64,000 nt of DNA from Agapetus fuscipes (taxonomy: Eukaryota; Arthropoda; Insecta; Trichoptera; Glossosomatidae): the NCBI GenBank assembly GCA_951799405.1, contig OX637359.1, positions 6,382,201 through 6,446,200 of the forward strand, given 5' to 3'. Positions 34,491 to 47,512 of this stretch are shown here, one piece after another. The position numbers and the translations under genes were made by a program. The notes under the pieces are model-generated. The model was not told the DNA's origin. It searched no databases and worked only from the letters and a program-made list of their open reading frames with translations. Positions within the stretch are counted from its first letter, which is position 1; each line of letters begins with the position of its first letter.

Positions 34491-35875
34491 ATGTGAAATC
34501 CTTTTGGCTAGGGAAAAGATATTATATGAAATGAATATTGGACCAAAAAAAGATTGTGTTAGTATATGTAGAAAAAAAAGCACTGAAAGAAATAAGTTTG
34601 TATTTTTTTTTACATAGATGTCTACAAAATTAAATTTTTCTCATAAACTGATCCTGATTTCTTTTGTTTTACGAAAATCAACTGTTGTTATTATTAGGTT
34701 CATATATTTTTTCACTTTTCATATTTATTTTTACTTACTTAACTTATTTTTAAAGTAAGACCATATTTGCATTGTATCTTCACTTGAAAAATATTAATTT
34801 AGTTTTAAAAATGGACCATTTTATCTTCTATGTAATGTAGTTTTGAGATTGCACACAAAATTGAATTAAAAACTATAAAAATAAAAAAATATATCTAGAT
34901 TTTATAAGGAATACAGTAGAATATAGAAAGTTAGGCGCGGGTGTTTCAGACTTAGCTTAATCACATTAAACTGAACATTAAGGACAAACATTTTCAGTTT
35001 TAAGTGGCACAAGCTAACTTTGATAAAAACACACCCTGACTTGAGTTGTGGGTTTCCAAAGTCCGTTCATCCGTTCACTTTTTAACCATTACTCAATGTC
35101 GGCGATCAAGGAATTTTTAAGTAACAATTGACAAACTGGTTTGTGAAATTCAAGATACAGCAGACGTAGAAATAAAAAAAATATATACACATGCATTAAG
35201 TGTGCTAATTCCTTGACAAATATATGAAAAAGTATTTTTTTCTTGAAGGTGCAGATAGTGGATTTTGGAAACAAGCAACTCACTTATAGATTCATTGTAC
35301 TTATATGTCTTTGAAAGTATTGAGTAGATGTTATCTGTAATGGCTTTCTCACTTTTTTTAAATAAAATTTAATGTAAGTATATTACAATCCTTGAAAAAC
35401 CTCAAAATATCAAATGTTACCTAATATTCAGATTCTCTATCAAATATATTCAATAATATGAGTCGCTTAGAACCAAGGGCGGCAATCAAGGATTATTTTG
35501 AACACAGAAAGTGTCATTCTTGGTGATTGCATATTTCTGTTAGATTGCAGCCTTTGGATCTATTAGACTCATTTATATGGTCAGAGTTACTTAGTTTTCT
35601 AATACAAATATTTTTTGTAAAATTAAATACATTAACTTAATCATTTTTCATAACTACTTACATCATTTTGCATTTATGGAAGAGTAGCATGTTCAACTTT
35701 GATAATTTCAATATATAGTAAATATATCATTTAAACAGCTAAGTATAAAAAGGCTGTAGACTATAGTGAATGGTTTGGATTTCAATCTAAGAGTTCATTT
35801 CAATTTACGGAAAAGTATTTTAAAAAAACGGTAATTGGTTAATAACTGATTAATGTTTTAAACACAAATTTTAAA
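34491..35875. other. Intergenic, no gene seen
   Basis: AT-rich sequence with no coding signal or recognised repeat. Confidence 0.5.
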
Positions 35876-36098
35876 GGTAGGGAAGCTTAATTCCCAGCGG
35901 AGCAAAAAAACGATTTTTCATTTATACTCTTTGTTGTGCTTAAAAATTCATTCACCTTTATTAAAGACTGGACAACTTATCAAAGAGCATGGTTTGAAGA
36001 TCGAATGATAATTTTGTTTTTGGTCTGTCGGGAATTGAGCCCTTTACCTTGTGATTAAGAGTATATATAGCGTTAACCACTGGACTATGGACTAGGCG
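35876..36098. repeat. SINE B fragments in opposite orientations
   Basis: 35876-35980 is a headless forward piece (CCCAGCGGAGCAAAAAAA). 36022-36098 is a reversed head (CTTGTGATTAAGAG to GGACTATGGAC). A further head fragment with GGTAGCTCAGTTGGCAG is at 36391-36440. Confidence 0.55.
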
Positions 36099-36474
36099 TA
36101 CTGTTTTATTTTGGATAATTTTAACTTATAAATATTTGTTATCCTCACTTTTTGATAATGGCTGTAAATAACACTATCTGTGTAAAAAAATGCATAAACT
36201 TCGCTAAAAATATAACAAAAATAATGTGTTGCAACAATAAATAATTGTTTTATGTTATCATTGTACTAGATGTCACATTGTCTATTGATGTTCACTTTTT
36301 GTCTTCAAACTTTACCTTAAGTATGGTCATGTACAACTTTTAGTAAGGAAGTAAAAATTCAAAAATTTGTATGAAAAGATGAAGTGAGTCGGTAGCTCAG
36401 TTGGCAGTGTCTGACTTACAAGCAGATCATAAGGTGTCTGACATACTTACTTCTTAACTGGTCCGGACTTGAGA

Positions 36475-36602
36475 TTAACCCTCCAGTATTCACCCTGCGA
36501 CTCTCTTGCCGACCTTCCCTGAAACATGGGAGACATTGGCAAAGTGAACCATTTTCTACAGCATGAGTGGTCAACCACATACCAACCTATAAGTCAAAGA
36601 AC
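36475..36602 (-). repeat. Family A repeat, head part
   Basis: CGACTCTCTTGCCGACCTTC to ACCTATAAGTCAAAGAA. Confidence 0.7.
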
Positions 36603-37654
36603 AGGTATAGATATTGCCTTGTCGTTCACCACCTTGTCGTTCATCTTCATGATAGGATTTCATGTTTCAGTGCTTTCTTTGTAGCAAATCTTAATTCCCT
36701 CAAGGTTCACTAAGCCTTTACGAGATATGAGAACCTGCTCTTTTGAAAACAAAGTAGCCTCTCAGTGTTCTAGATCAAGTCGTCAGATGTAAAGGCCGGA
36801 ACCAGTAGGTACATGTGAAAATAAATAGTTTGCCAAAGAGATTCCTTCAGATAAGCAGGAAGAATTATATAGTAAAAGTAAGCATTTCTTTTTAAACTTC
36901 CCTGTGACAAATCCCCGGGTGGGATGAATATACAGGGCTTGGGTCAGAGGACGGAGTTCTTTTTTAAAAATGGCCTATTTTTGCCTGGCCAGAAACATAC
37001 CAAAACATTATTAATTAGTAATTCACAAATTTTATTTAATTGACCCAAGGACATCTGTTCCCTGAGGGGCAAAGCTATCGTCAAGGGGCTTGACGAGATT
37101 TGAAATGGCAATGTTTTTTTTCAAACAAACCAGTCAAAGCTGTCTTGACTTGCTCGGACATCGTTTTGATGTTGAAAAATAGGATACCACCTTTAAAAAT
37201 ATTCATGCAAATTTTGAAATACTTATACCTATTACTTTGTAAATGTTTGTACAGATTTGTACTTGTGGTAGTGTTGTCTATGATTTAACAAAATGGCGCC
37301 CACATCAGAATGTCGTCCTGTCGCTCGGTGTCTAACGATAATGTTGTTGTCGTAAACAAACTATATTATACATGTGTGTAGTTGTTGTGAGGTCCTATCC
37401 CTGCAAATGTCATGCACTCTATATACATGTTCCATGACACTCCATGTGGCAGGGGCAAGCACTCCATACAGGCAAAAGTATGTTTTTTTGAAAATGATAT
37501 GTACAAAAATGATTGTATTGATGATAGAAATGATAGTTAAAAATTAAAGTAGAGCGTCGTTTTGTGATTCTCGTGTCTCCAAACGTGCTTGCTTCGTTAT
37601 GCAACAAAGTAACGGGTGTATAATATATTTTTGAACTGCTACACCGATATACGG

Positions 37655-37764
37655 CCTTATTCATTAGATTGGTTGAACCCAAAACCAGAGATACCAGCTT
37701 ATTAGTATGGGAAAACTGACTTTATACTGGTTTAAAAATTAAAACTTTTTTATGAATAAGGGGG
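37655..37764. mobile_element. Small MITE-like element
   Basis: Ends GGCCTTATTCAT and ATGAATAAGGGGG, 110 bp; no clear target duplication. Confidence 0.35.
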
Positions 37765-40015
37765 ATAGAGCCTTGTACTTCTGGTGATAGCTGGTTCCAT
37801 GAGAGAGGGCCCGCCACAGAAAATGCCCGATCGCTATATATAAATATACACAAATCATCAAAAATATAAAAGAAGATATATGTATTTACCTCTTTTAAAA
37901 AAAACCTAGGATGCTCCTTTTGTTTTGAAATATATTTGCCTGTATTCAGTGAACGCCCCTGTTACCTATATTGTATAGTCTCACGGCACATTTTTGAACT
38001 TAATTTATTAAAAATGCAAACAGTTTTTTTTTTAAACCTGCAGTAGGACAGAAATATTACTAAGTATAGTTCTACTTCTGAATTATGTTGAAAACATACT
38101 ATTTTCTTTCAAAAATATTTTTCTTTGCTATCTGTTACTGAGTAGGAATAAAAACTTACTGAAGTTTTAAAAAAAAAATCTCTAGTATGAAGCTCTGGAT
38201 AGCTTTAATATACTGGAGAGTAAAGTTAAATAATGAAAAAAAATGTACATGCTATCATTGGCTCAAAAATATCTTTAAAAAGAAAAGAGTCAAAACATAA
38301 ATGGTTGTCAAAATAATTTCTTATTTTGTAATGTTTGCAGTTTTGAAAATGTTAGTTAATGCAGGATAATAAAAATTTGACATACCGATCAACGGCAACA
38401 ATAACCATACTTACTTCTCAAAAAGTATGTTGACGTAAATTGGTAATAGTTCTTCCTCTCTGTACACACAAATTGATTGAGATTTGTTTTTCAGTTGGCG
38501 TACTGTGTTCTGATATGTTTTTGCATTATTTTTTAGATGAAAGGAACAAACTCCGATTTCAGCAGATTTGTCAACTGAATTATTAGTCGACACCCAAACT
38601 TATAAAAAATAAAATCAATCAAAGACAACATTCAATACACTTCTCTACCATTCAATTTTTTTTTATTCTGGTTTCCCATCTTGTACATACATACCTGTAA
38701 ATTTTTCATTTTTTAAACCATTTTTATCAAAAGTTTTTCAGTCATTGTATTTAATTTTTTCAATTTTGTATTTTCCATACACTTTTCAATCATATTTGAG
38801 ATTTCGCTATAGCAAATTGATCTATAAAATATTTATGTGGATATTAATTAGTATTTGAGTTACTAAGTTATTTTTTGTTTTTATTTTAATTTATTATTTC
38901 ACAGGATATTATTAATGTTATAAAAAAATTATCAATAAAATATTTTAAGAAAAATGTGTGTTTTATTTACAATCCTAGGTATGAAAAAACATAAAAAAGA
39001 CATTTTTTAACGAAATATACAATTTATTTCTTTAGAAAAGTATATACAAATCACAATAATAAATTATAAGTGCAATAAAATATTACAAGTAGGTAATACG
39101 CTCACATTGATTTATAAAAAATCTGGATACAGAAGAGAAGCTACGGAATAAGTCCCATGGAATCAAATGATGCAATTTAGAAATTTTTTAAAAACTGAAA
39201 GTTAATAAAAATGCCTTTGATTCTATAGGATAAAGGGTCTTGTACTTACATTATTTTTTATTGAATTCCGATTTGTAAAAAAAAAACTTTGATAAAAAAT
39301 AAATACTGAAATGCAGATTGATGGTACCTAAACCTATTCAGTGAAATACTAGCAAACTTTATATTGTGACAAATATTATAATTTTCACGTGGAAGACTTA
39401 CACATAATTAAAACATTGCATTTAGATCACACAAATCCAATAAAATTCACTTTAAATAATAGGAATAAACAACCTTTCCCCAAAACTTCTTATTTACAAA
39501 AATCACAAAAAAAACAAACACCACTGAAAACTTATTTTTGAGTGCATTATCCACAGAAGAAGAGTACTCAAGAGGACAATGTGCCAAGGAATATTTTTTG
39601 AGGAACGTATGACAGCAAAAACTATAACCGATGATGTGTCAGCCATTCGCTAATTTTGTTTTCTATTGAGAAAAAATCTGGTACTCTTTATTTTGTGAAC
39701 ATGCCTCGTAATTATTTCTATAATTTACTCACATCTCAAGATTAAATTAATTGTGACCTAGACAGTCTTAAGGAATGTATATTTACTTGAAAGCAAAGTG
39801 GTTGCTTTGAATACGAGAATATTAGTATATTTTTCAAAAATTGACTTTTCAGTGTGCAAGAAAACGAAGGTCTACTTACTTAATTTAAGGATAAATAGTA
39901 ATTGTAAAACATTCAAGGCTGATTTTGCAATAGTCAGATTGACAGGATATATGGTGAAAAAGATCCATCTGTGAATTAAATGCCTAGTACCAAAACGGGA
40001 ATGTCATTGAGTCAA
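37765..40015. other. Intergenic, no gene seen
   Basis: Very AT-rich, with several homopolymer runs; no coding signal. Confidence 0.5.
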
Positions 40016-40019
40016 TGAA

Positions 40020-40243
40020 AGACAGCAGACTGTATTCAGCGTATGGCCCATCAGAGCCTGGACAGTTGTGATGAAGAACCCAGGGGGCGCAGGGCTGTGG
40101 GAAGACCCAGAGAAAGACGGGTGTATGGTGCAGTGGTAGACTCATGCGGTAGGAGTATGGGACTGGATGAGAAAGGCATCGGACAAGCAGTGTTGGCAGG
40201 GGTTGATCAAGGAGCCCAAGAATCCATTTTGAGTTCATTATAA
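40020..40243 (+). repeat. LINE C-terminal fragment
   Basis: GRRAVGRPRERRVYGAVVD and nearby residues fit the post-RT end of RTE-like LINE proteins; GC-richer than its surroundings. Confidence 0.45.
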
Positions 40244-40372
40244 TTGTTTTTTTTTCAAAAATGATGCAGAAAGGTGTTTTAATTGGTTGGAGCAGCCACT
40301 TTCAACGTACTGTAATGGTTCAAAGACTCTGTATGACCTTCTATAGACGTCACCATCACATCAGAAGACAAG

Positions 40373-40604
40373 CATCTATAATCTAAGTTGCAAAGATATA
40401 TTAGCATTTAAGCCTCATATCAAATGCATGCCCGCAAACAGGCACGTATAAGTTCGCGCTTACAATATGAAACCCAATCTCTAATGAACTTAAGCCCTGC
40501 AACTCTTGCCGACCTTCCCTGAAACAGGGGTGACATTGGCAAAGTGAACCATTTTTTAACAGTATGGGTGGTAAACCTCATACCAACCATACCAAGTCAA
40601 GGAA
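40373..40604 (-). repeat. Family A repeat
   Basis: Reverse copy with ATCTATAATCTAAGTTGC tail junction and a short internal deletion. Confidence 0.8.
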
Positions 40605-41940
40605 AGCATCCTTAGTATAAAATATCCTGGTTATCGCTTACAAACTGTCAGGAGAACAAAATATATGGAAGTTTTCATTGCTGTTTACGTTCTGGTTGTG
40701 CCAATTAATCATTTTGTTAATTTTGAGGATTTACAAACAAGTACGTTGACCACACTCGCCGAGAGTACTTCACTTAGTTAGATTTCATCCGCCCCCGCCG
40801 AAGGTCGATATTTGGATCGCCCTTCAGCTAATTTAACACAACGCATCGTGTAACATATCGTCGTTTCTGCATCGCACAAGATAGTTAGCCCGCACCGCCG
40901 AAAGAAAGAAACCATATACTTGGCCAGCTGGATTCGCCTTCAGGAACCAGAGAAGCTCCAGGTAAGTCCTTGCAGATACTTTTTGATTCTGTTGGCATAA
41001 CCAGAAACCCGCCCCTTGGGGAATAGAAAGAATCCTAGTGGTTGAACCCCCTGTGGAGGCAGGAAAGCAAACATATGCAGCCCATTAACCCCAACCCACC
41101 ACGTTCACTGCGGGGGCTGTTGAATCTTCAATACAAAAATTCCAGTGAGCGTAAATGGCAATGCAAACTTTTATACATTTTTTAAGTCCAGACGACATGA
41201 GAGTGTACGTGTTTTCTTATACTAGAGGTAAAGGTATCTTTTGAAAGCTGTCTCGCATCTGACTATGGGAAAATGAGCCGTTAAACAAATAAATACAGAT
41301 GTATGTATAATAAAGTAAGTATAGAGAATATATTTACATTGGGTGTTAGTTCTTTATTTATTGCTGTTTAGAAATCTGTTGCCTTTCATATTAAATGGAC
41401 TCAGCACAAAATTTCAAATTAGAATATCTTCTTGTCGGGCAAACATCAAAGGTCTATGTGACTAGGGTCCTTAGCAACCAGTAACAAAATATTAGTTAGA
41501 CTTTTTGCCAGGTGACATTACAATTCTGTTGTCTATGGAAATTGTGACGAGCCCATTAACTGTTGATGTGTAATATTGGCATTTTACTGAAAAAAAAAAC
41601 ATTTAGAATGTTCCAAACAAAATTAATTATTTCAACCTAAAACAGATTCCTTCTCAAGTATTTCATTATAGAGAATGATATTCAATCTGAAATTAAGTTA
41701 GGAATAAAAATAACACTTGAGGCTAACTCCCCGCGTCATATACATGCAGATTCCAATTTGACACTTATGTGTTCAATCATTTCATCAATTTCTCATTCTT
41801 TTTTATCATTAAAATGTCAATTTTACATTCGGAAACAATTTGAAGTATTAATTTTCATCTATTATCTCGTAACTACCTATATCACAATACATGAGCTTCA
41901 TCAAGATCATTATTGGTTAGTCATTCCACATTCACTCTCC
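40605..41940. other. Intergenic, repeat scraps
   Basis: 41125-41240 matches the flanks of the family A insertion at 1313-1562. 41474-41530 carries the TCCTTAGCAACCAGTAAC repeat. 40730-40965 is GC-richer and ends in a good donor-like CAGGTAAGTCC, but no reading frame supports an exon. Confidence 0.4.
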
Positions 41941-41941
41941 C

Positions 41942-41985
41942 TCACGACATTCTCCCTCACGACATTCTCCCTCACGACATTCACG
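41942..41985 (+). repeat. 15-bp tandem repeat, three units
   Basis: Three near-perfect copies of TCTCCCTCACGACAT. Confidence 0.85.
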
Positions 41986-42473
41986 CCATCCAAACCTCTC
42001 ACTCGCATCATTCAAATACAGTCAAACTCGGTTATTACCGATATTAGATAAACTGTTATGCGAGAACTTACATTATTCTTGACATTTTGTTGGCGACATA
42101 GTCAACGTCTTCAGGAGGCACCCATTTTCCCATGACGATTAAGGATAAACTCATAACGTTTTGTCTGATATTCAAAAAAGTGTAATTAACTTTGAAAGTT
42201 AATTATAATATGTAAATCTACCAAACGTCCGTAAATCCAGTTTAAATTTGACGGTTGTAGCGATTATGGTAAGTGAGTTCACGGCTATAATGAGCAATTA
42301 CTTAATGATATGTTAGTTTGGGCTTATTTCCATACAAACATGTACAGTATAACGAGCTCGCTTCATAAATATAACACCCAAATAATATGATTAGCTTAAT
42401 AGGCCCAGGTAAAAAAACAACACTGTTTGCAACAGTCTAATAATGTCATAAATAAGACAAAGAAAGCTACCTG

Positions 42474-42630
42474 GGCTGGAAGTCTCATCACAACGGTAAT
42501 TCTTACGGTAATATTTGTATGAAGACTTGTCAATCCAAGATGGCCACAAGTGAACAGCCGATTAGTCTTCATACAAATATTAACGATATTCGGTAGGTAA
42601 GAATTACCGTAGTGATGAGACTTCCAGCCC
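42474..42630. mobile_element. Palindromic family G element
   Basis: Nearly perfect inverted repeat opening GGGCTGGAAGTCTCATCAC and closing with its inverse; each arm about 70 bp, including GTAATTCTTAC and GTATGAAGACT. Confidence 0.8.
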
Positions 42631-43978
42631 TGGACAGCTCGGCAGCGGACTTCCCGTAAATAGAGGGTTAATAATTTCTGATAGTTATCACTCTAAGCAA
42701 ACTTTTATCCTTCTTTTAATTACTGCATCCCCAAATTGTATCTGGTTTCCCATATTTCATAAAAACAACAAAAAACATGTTAATATAGCCACCTCAAAAG
42801 TAAAACTGAATACGTGCTGATTCACTGATTTGTAAAATCTTTGATAAAACATTTTATTGGGAGTAACTCCTCATAGTAAGTGAACTAATCACAAGGATGT
42901 GCTCATGAAAAACTTCTAAGCTACAGGATTTTCACACTTTTTTAGTGTTTATATAGGAAATAGGAAAAAAGTGCATTTATATGAAAAACCCATGTTAGCT
43001 TAACCTTCCCCTTTCTGTGCTAAAAAAATTATACGCGCAACGGTGTTGTGTAGTGACTACACGCTCATAAAAGTTGGATTTATGATCGGTAAATGATGTA
43101 TATTAATAGCTAATCACTCTAATTACGTATAATTGAAGTCTAATGAAGAAGTAAATGAAAATAATTAGTATTTAAATGCTAAAAACATAAAAAATCATCG
43201 GCCGATGCCTATTAAGCAGACGAAGAGTCCACTCTGAGCGAGCGCCTGAGGGCGACTGACAGTACCGCTTTGCAGAGGCGGTTCCCCAATACAGTTCAAC
43301 GGGACAGTGCACTGCCTAGATTTTGTAATAATTTTAACAAAATAATTGTATAAACTTTAAAATATAAAAGTATATTGTGTGGCAGATGTTTTGAATGGTC
43401 GCTGAAGTTAAAAATCATAATTATATGGAGCGCCTGAGGTTTACGCTAGTACAAAGCCGCCGTACATGATACATAATATTATTGTTTAGTTATACTCCTC
43501 GTGCATTTGTCCCAGTGAACGGATTTCAATGAACAATTCCTTTACATTTTCTGAGATCAGTTAGGAACCGTGATATAGAGGGAGAGAGCTGATAAATTAT
43601 AGGCCTTTTGTGCGAGCAACAAGGATAACTGCGTGCATTGCCGACATATAATAATTATTCGTGCGTGATATTCGAAAACAATGAAATCCTTGTAGGACAT
43701 TGATTACAAATAATATAAGCCAGTAACTCGAATTTGGTTGACCTCCATTCCGTCATCAGTTGACGTTAAAATAAACAGCTGCTGGTTGTTTTTTCATCGA
43801 ACGTGAAGATTTTTTCCATTATTTTCTAATTTATCGTGAAACAACTTACAATTTTGTTTTTTACTAATTTCCTGACGATAAATTTTAATAATAAAGTAAA
43901 CGTGGACATTATAAAAAAATCATAGTTGAATAGTATTTGAAAAAGAACATTATTTGAAAGCATCGCAAGTGCGTGAAG

Positions 43979-44158
43979 ATGGTGAAAAAGATAAAAGTTA
44001 AACAGCATGCACTTTCGCAAACTCAAGTTGAGCTTGTAATGCATTTCAATTTATTAGGCCGAACAGATCTTCGACAAATGCTTAATGTTAGTTATAGACA
44101 ATCAAGTAAAAAGTTCAATGACGAAGTGCGTTCAAACATATTAATAATTACCTATATC
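43979..44158 (+). CDS. Small uncharacterised reading frame
   Basis: 60 codons from ATG 43979, MVKKIKVKQHALSQTQVELV then MHFNLLGRTDLRQMLNVSYR. The balanced residue content is less AT-driven than neighbouring frames. I do not recognise it. It may be a first exon, or part of the putative element 42019-45203. Confidence 0.2.
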
Positions 44159-44384
44159 TAGAATAATTGATTGTGTAAAATTTTGTGCTGATTTGGCTTT
44201 GATTGAGGCTTTCGCTCAAGCGAAGGAGCGACGGATGGATTTCCATTTCAAATATGTAACTGTAAGTACGAGCTTAAAATACGCTAATTTGTTATGCAAT
44301 AAAACGGGTGTAGGTACTTACTCGTGTATACGTAAATAAAACAATATATTTTGGATGGTTGGTGCATTAACACTGAAAATTCAT

Positions 44385-44550
44385 CTTTATTTAGTTATTA
44401 AAAAATCTGTTTTATTTTCACTTTTAATTATTATTTTTTTAAAGGACACAGACCTGATGATGACTACTGTGTAGTCGAAAACGTTTGTGTCCTTTAAAAC
44501 AATAATAATAAAAAGTGAAAATAAAACTGAGTTTTTAATAACTAAATAAA
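44385..44550 (+). repeat. Large palindrome with hammerhead-like core
   Basis: Arms of about 65 bp with TTTATTTTCACTTTT-type sequence and its inverse. The centre has AAAGGACACA, CTGATGA (44454-44460), a perfect GACTAC/GTAGTC hairpin (44462-44476), GAAA (44477-44480) and TGTGTCCTTT. The outer arms resemble the ends of the Penelope-like remnant at 45496-46270. Confidence 0.7.
44441..44495 (+). ncRNA. Candidate type I hammerhead ribozyme
   Basis: Helix I AAAGGACAC with GTGTCCTTT; core CUGAUGA and GAAA; helix II GACUAC/GUAGUC with a UGU loop; helix III would be the very short AACGUU before cleavage at U. The fit is imperfect: an extra U lies between CUGAUGA and helix II, and helix I near the core is interrupted. 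Penelope-like elements are known to carry minimal type I hammerheads; activity here is untested. Confidence 0.4.
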
Positions 44551-45495
44551 ACAATCTATATTTACGTATTTCTTGCAATTTCCATTCAAAGCAAAAAAAA
44601 TACAAGAAAAAATGAACTTGCGGAAATTATGAACTGTCAACATTTTTATTGAGGAGCCGCCTCTGCCGCTTTGAAGGATAAAATACGACTGCAACGGTAG
44701 CGACTGAGATGCGCTATTTCGTGTGCTCCAATCGTAGAAAAATATGTGAGAGTGAGATGTGAATAGCGTCGCACTCACCACGCACAGTTTACATGCATGC
44801 GCGACCTACCCACAGCGCTTTTCGCCTGTTGTATTGGTGCCATTTGTTTTATTGTATTGGTGAATTTATTTCCGACTTTTACAAAACAGCTCTGCTGCCC
44901 CTTATTAGTGTGGATTGTTATAAATATATATTTTAATTAATTTCGTAAATGTATGAGGGAGGAATACCTAGAATCTGAGCTCCATGTAAATTATATTTAT
45001 AGAGATATTAAAGATTATAACAAGCAAGTGTACTACTTACACTTCACAGGGAAGGGAAGGTTAATATGTCACTTATTCAGTTTTACCTTTAAAATATTGA
45101 TTTACAAGCTTTCATATTTACCTAATCTAGTTTATAACAAGTAACGGCTATAAGAAATGAAATTGGTTGGTCCCTTTGGGCTCGTTTTAACTGAGTTTGA
45201 CTGTCTTGTATTTTGCAAAATTTATAGTTGATCTTACACGTCTTGATCATAAGTTTATATTAATTTTTATAAGGACATTGCAATCTTGAAATAAATATCA
45301 TTATTCATTCAAATATCATTATCACATTCCATTTCTCATTCATTCCTACCATTCAAACTTCACACTCAAAACATTCTAATTTTGTAAAATTCATAATTGA
45401 TCTTATATATACCAGGATTTGTCATGATTGATCATGATTTGATTCAAATTTTTTGATTTATTGTATTTATACAGTGAAAATTATTTTTTATGAGA

Positions 45496-46275
45496 AAGTA
45501 TAAAAATTAAAAACAGAGTTTTATTTTACAAGTTGAGCATTTCTTTTACCTCAAGTACTTTTGACTTGCTTACGTCATTTTCAAGAGGACACTGTTACAA
45601 AACTGACAAGACAAAAACCATAGAGAAATGAGAAGGGTGAGTTACACCAAAGAGGTACAATTAGGTAATAACAAAGGCAAAGCAGCAGCAATCTGAACAT
45701 TGATCAAGTTGTATGTATTACAATTTTTAGTTTATGAATTTCCAAAGTCTCAAGGGCAATTAGTTGTCTGTCCTTGCACCCGGAATGGAGAACCTTAACA
45801 CCGTTATTATTAAATGAATGGTCATTTTCGATGCAGTGGTCCGCCATCTCCGAATAACCAGACAAACCGTTGACCGGTCCGTAGTCCATGTGGTAACACT
45901 TCGGACTCGTAACTGCAAGGTCGTGGGTTCGAATCCCGGCGGAGCACAGAAAATATACCATTTATATTTTCAAATTTGCTCTTCGCTGGGATGAAAAATT
46001 CATAAACCTTTACCAAAGACCAGTCATCAAAAGGTCCATACAGCCTTACAACAACTGGGTCTTGCTTGAGAATTGGCACTTTCTACAGTGACGACCAAGC
46101 TCGCAGAGGGCTCTTGAGGTGTGATACACACAAAAACAGCGCTCACCAAATAAATCAGCCTAATTTAATTAATTTTTAAACCCCTAAATGTCCTTTTATG
46201 TTCTTTTAGTACTTGAGGTGAAATAAATGCTCAACCCGTGAAAATAAAAGTGTGTTTTAAAAATTCATACTTTCT
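45496..46275 (-). mobile_element. Penelope-like element remnant with inverted ends
   Basis: Ends about 75 bp long and inverted: 45496-45560 and 46205-46275 share CTCAAGTACT, TGAGCATTT and TTTATTTT words. On the minus strand, 45875-45720 encodes SEMADHCIENDHSFNNNGVK, resembling the C-terminal end of Penelope-type RT/GIY-YIG proteins. A SINE B is inserted at 45872-46160. Confidence 0.5.
45872..46160 (+). repeat. SINE B, full length
   Basis: Reference copy: tRNA-like head with B box GGTTCGAATCCCGGCGGAGC, body with TTTGCTCTTCGCTGGG and AACTGGGTCTTGCTTGAGAA, 3' end GCGCTCACCAAATAAATCA. A box is degenerate. Confidence 0.85.
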
Positions 46276-47512
46276 TATAAGTTGATTCAATTACACCCGT
46301 TTTCCAAAGAACAAATTCTGTTTGGTCAGAGTATGGTTTCGGATAGGATCGCCGGACAACCTAAGAAAGCTTTCTTACATCCCCTCATACCGTACTATGT
46401 AGACTTCCCGCCCGACACCATGTATAAAAAAGCATAGACAAACCGGACAGAATTTGTTGTGTGAAAAGGCTCTTAGAGGCAAGGTGAATAAAATACAGTG
46501 TGCAGACTGGCAGTTCTGCCTGTCTATAGCTAGTGATTTTTTAAAAAAAAAACCTAGTTTGTCGATTTTGACTCTATACAAATCAAAATATTGATGGAAT
46601 ACATCAATAACAAAAATTATGCATATTCTGATTTGAACCTTGAATCAATATATTATAACATTCAAACTTCTTACCAGTAGACTAATCTACATAATGTATT
46701 AATACAAATTGTCGCTGTACAGGAGTACCGACAACAAAATAATTTTCTTGGTGAGCCATTCAACCATCTGTACAATGATCTGTACTCTCTTGCCAGCAGA
46801 AAGGACTCATAAAAAAATGTGACATTAGATTTTTTCTCGACAGGCAAATGTCACAGGTAACTGAATCGTAACTAGGGTCCTTAGCAACGAATAATTAAAT
46901 ATCAGTTTGCCTTTATCCTAGCTACTCAACCTTGAGACATCACAATTATTTTGTAAGTTACACTTGTGCAGAGTCCATTCAGATGATTGTTATTAACACT
47001 CAAAGTTTCTAAATTTATTTTACAGATTTGAATTAGATTGGTACAATGTCGAATAGTGATTAATCAACATTTAGGGGAAAAAATCACTCACTCCTGTATA
47101 ACAACAAAATGTATTATATTTAAATATTAAATGTCTTAGGTTACATCTATGTACATACTTGATCACAACATTACATCTTAATATATCCATCACTTTAATA
47201 CAACATAAACAATTTGACTGGTTGGAGAGTCAAAAGTCATGATTCTTTGCGTCATTCACATTTAACTAATGGACCCATGACATTATTTTGGTCACTAGGC
47301 TAAAAAATACAATTACAAAGTGGTAGTTATCTTGGAATAGTCACTGAATTATAATTATTAACGGTTAGGTTTGATAGATACAGCATAAATAGTTAAATGA
47401 GTGAAATGAATTAAATCAAACATGCATTTTACATCAACTTTATTGTGCTCTTTCTGTCTCTAGAAATTACAATTTCAAATGCTCTGTAGTCTATGGTTCT
47501 TTTTTGCCATCT
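46276..47512. other. Intergenic, no gene seen
   Basis: 46865-46965 carries the TAGGGTCCTTAGCAAC repeat. Rest unassigned. Confidence 0.45.

Larger units (their letters stand above)
42019..45203. mobile_element. Candidate pogo/Tc1-like element, about 3.2 kb
   Basis: Left end CAGTCAAACTCGG after TA; right end AACTGAGTTTGACTG. The ends resemble pogo-type termini, but the right flank is TC rather than TA. No transposase recognised. It encloses a palindromic element and the hammerhead-like palindrome. Confidence 0.35.

Noticed and set aside
40730..40965. GC-richer stretch as a 5' UTR exon with donor CAGGTAAG
   Set aside because: No reading frame, no promoter element I can support, and no downstream gene in the correct orientation.
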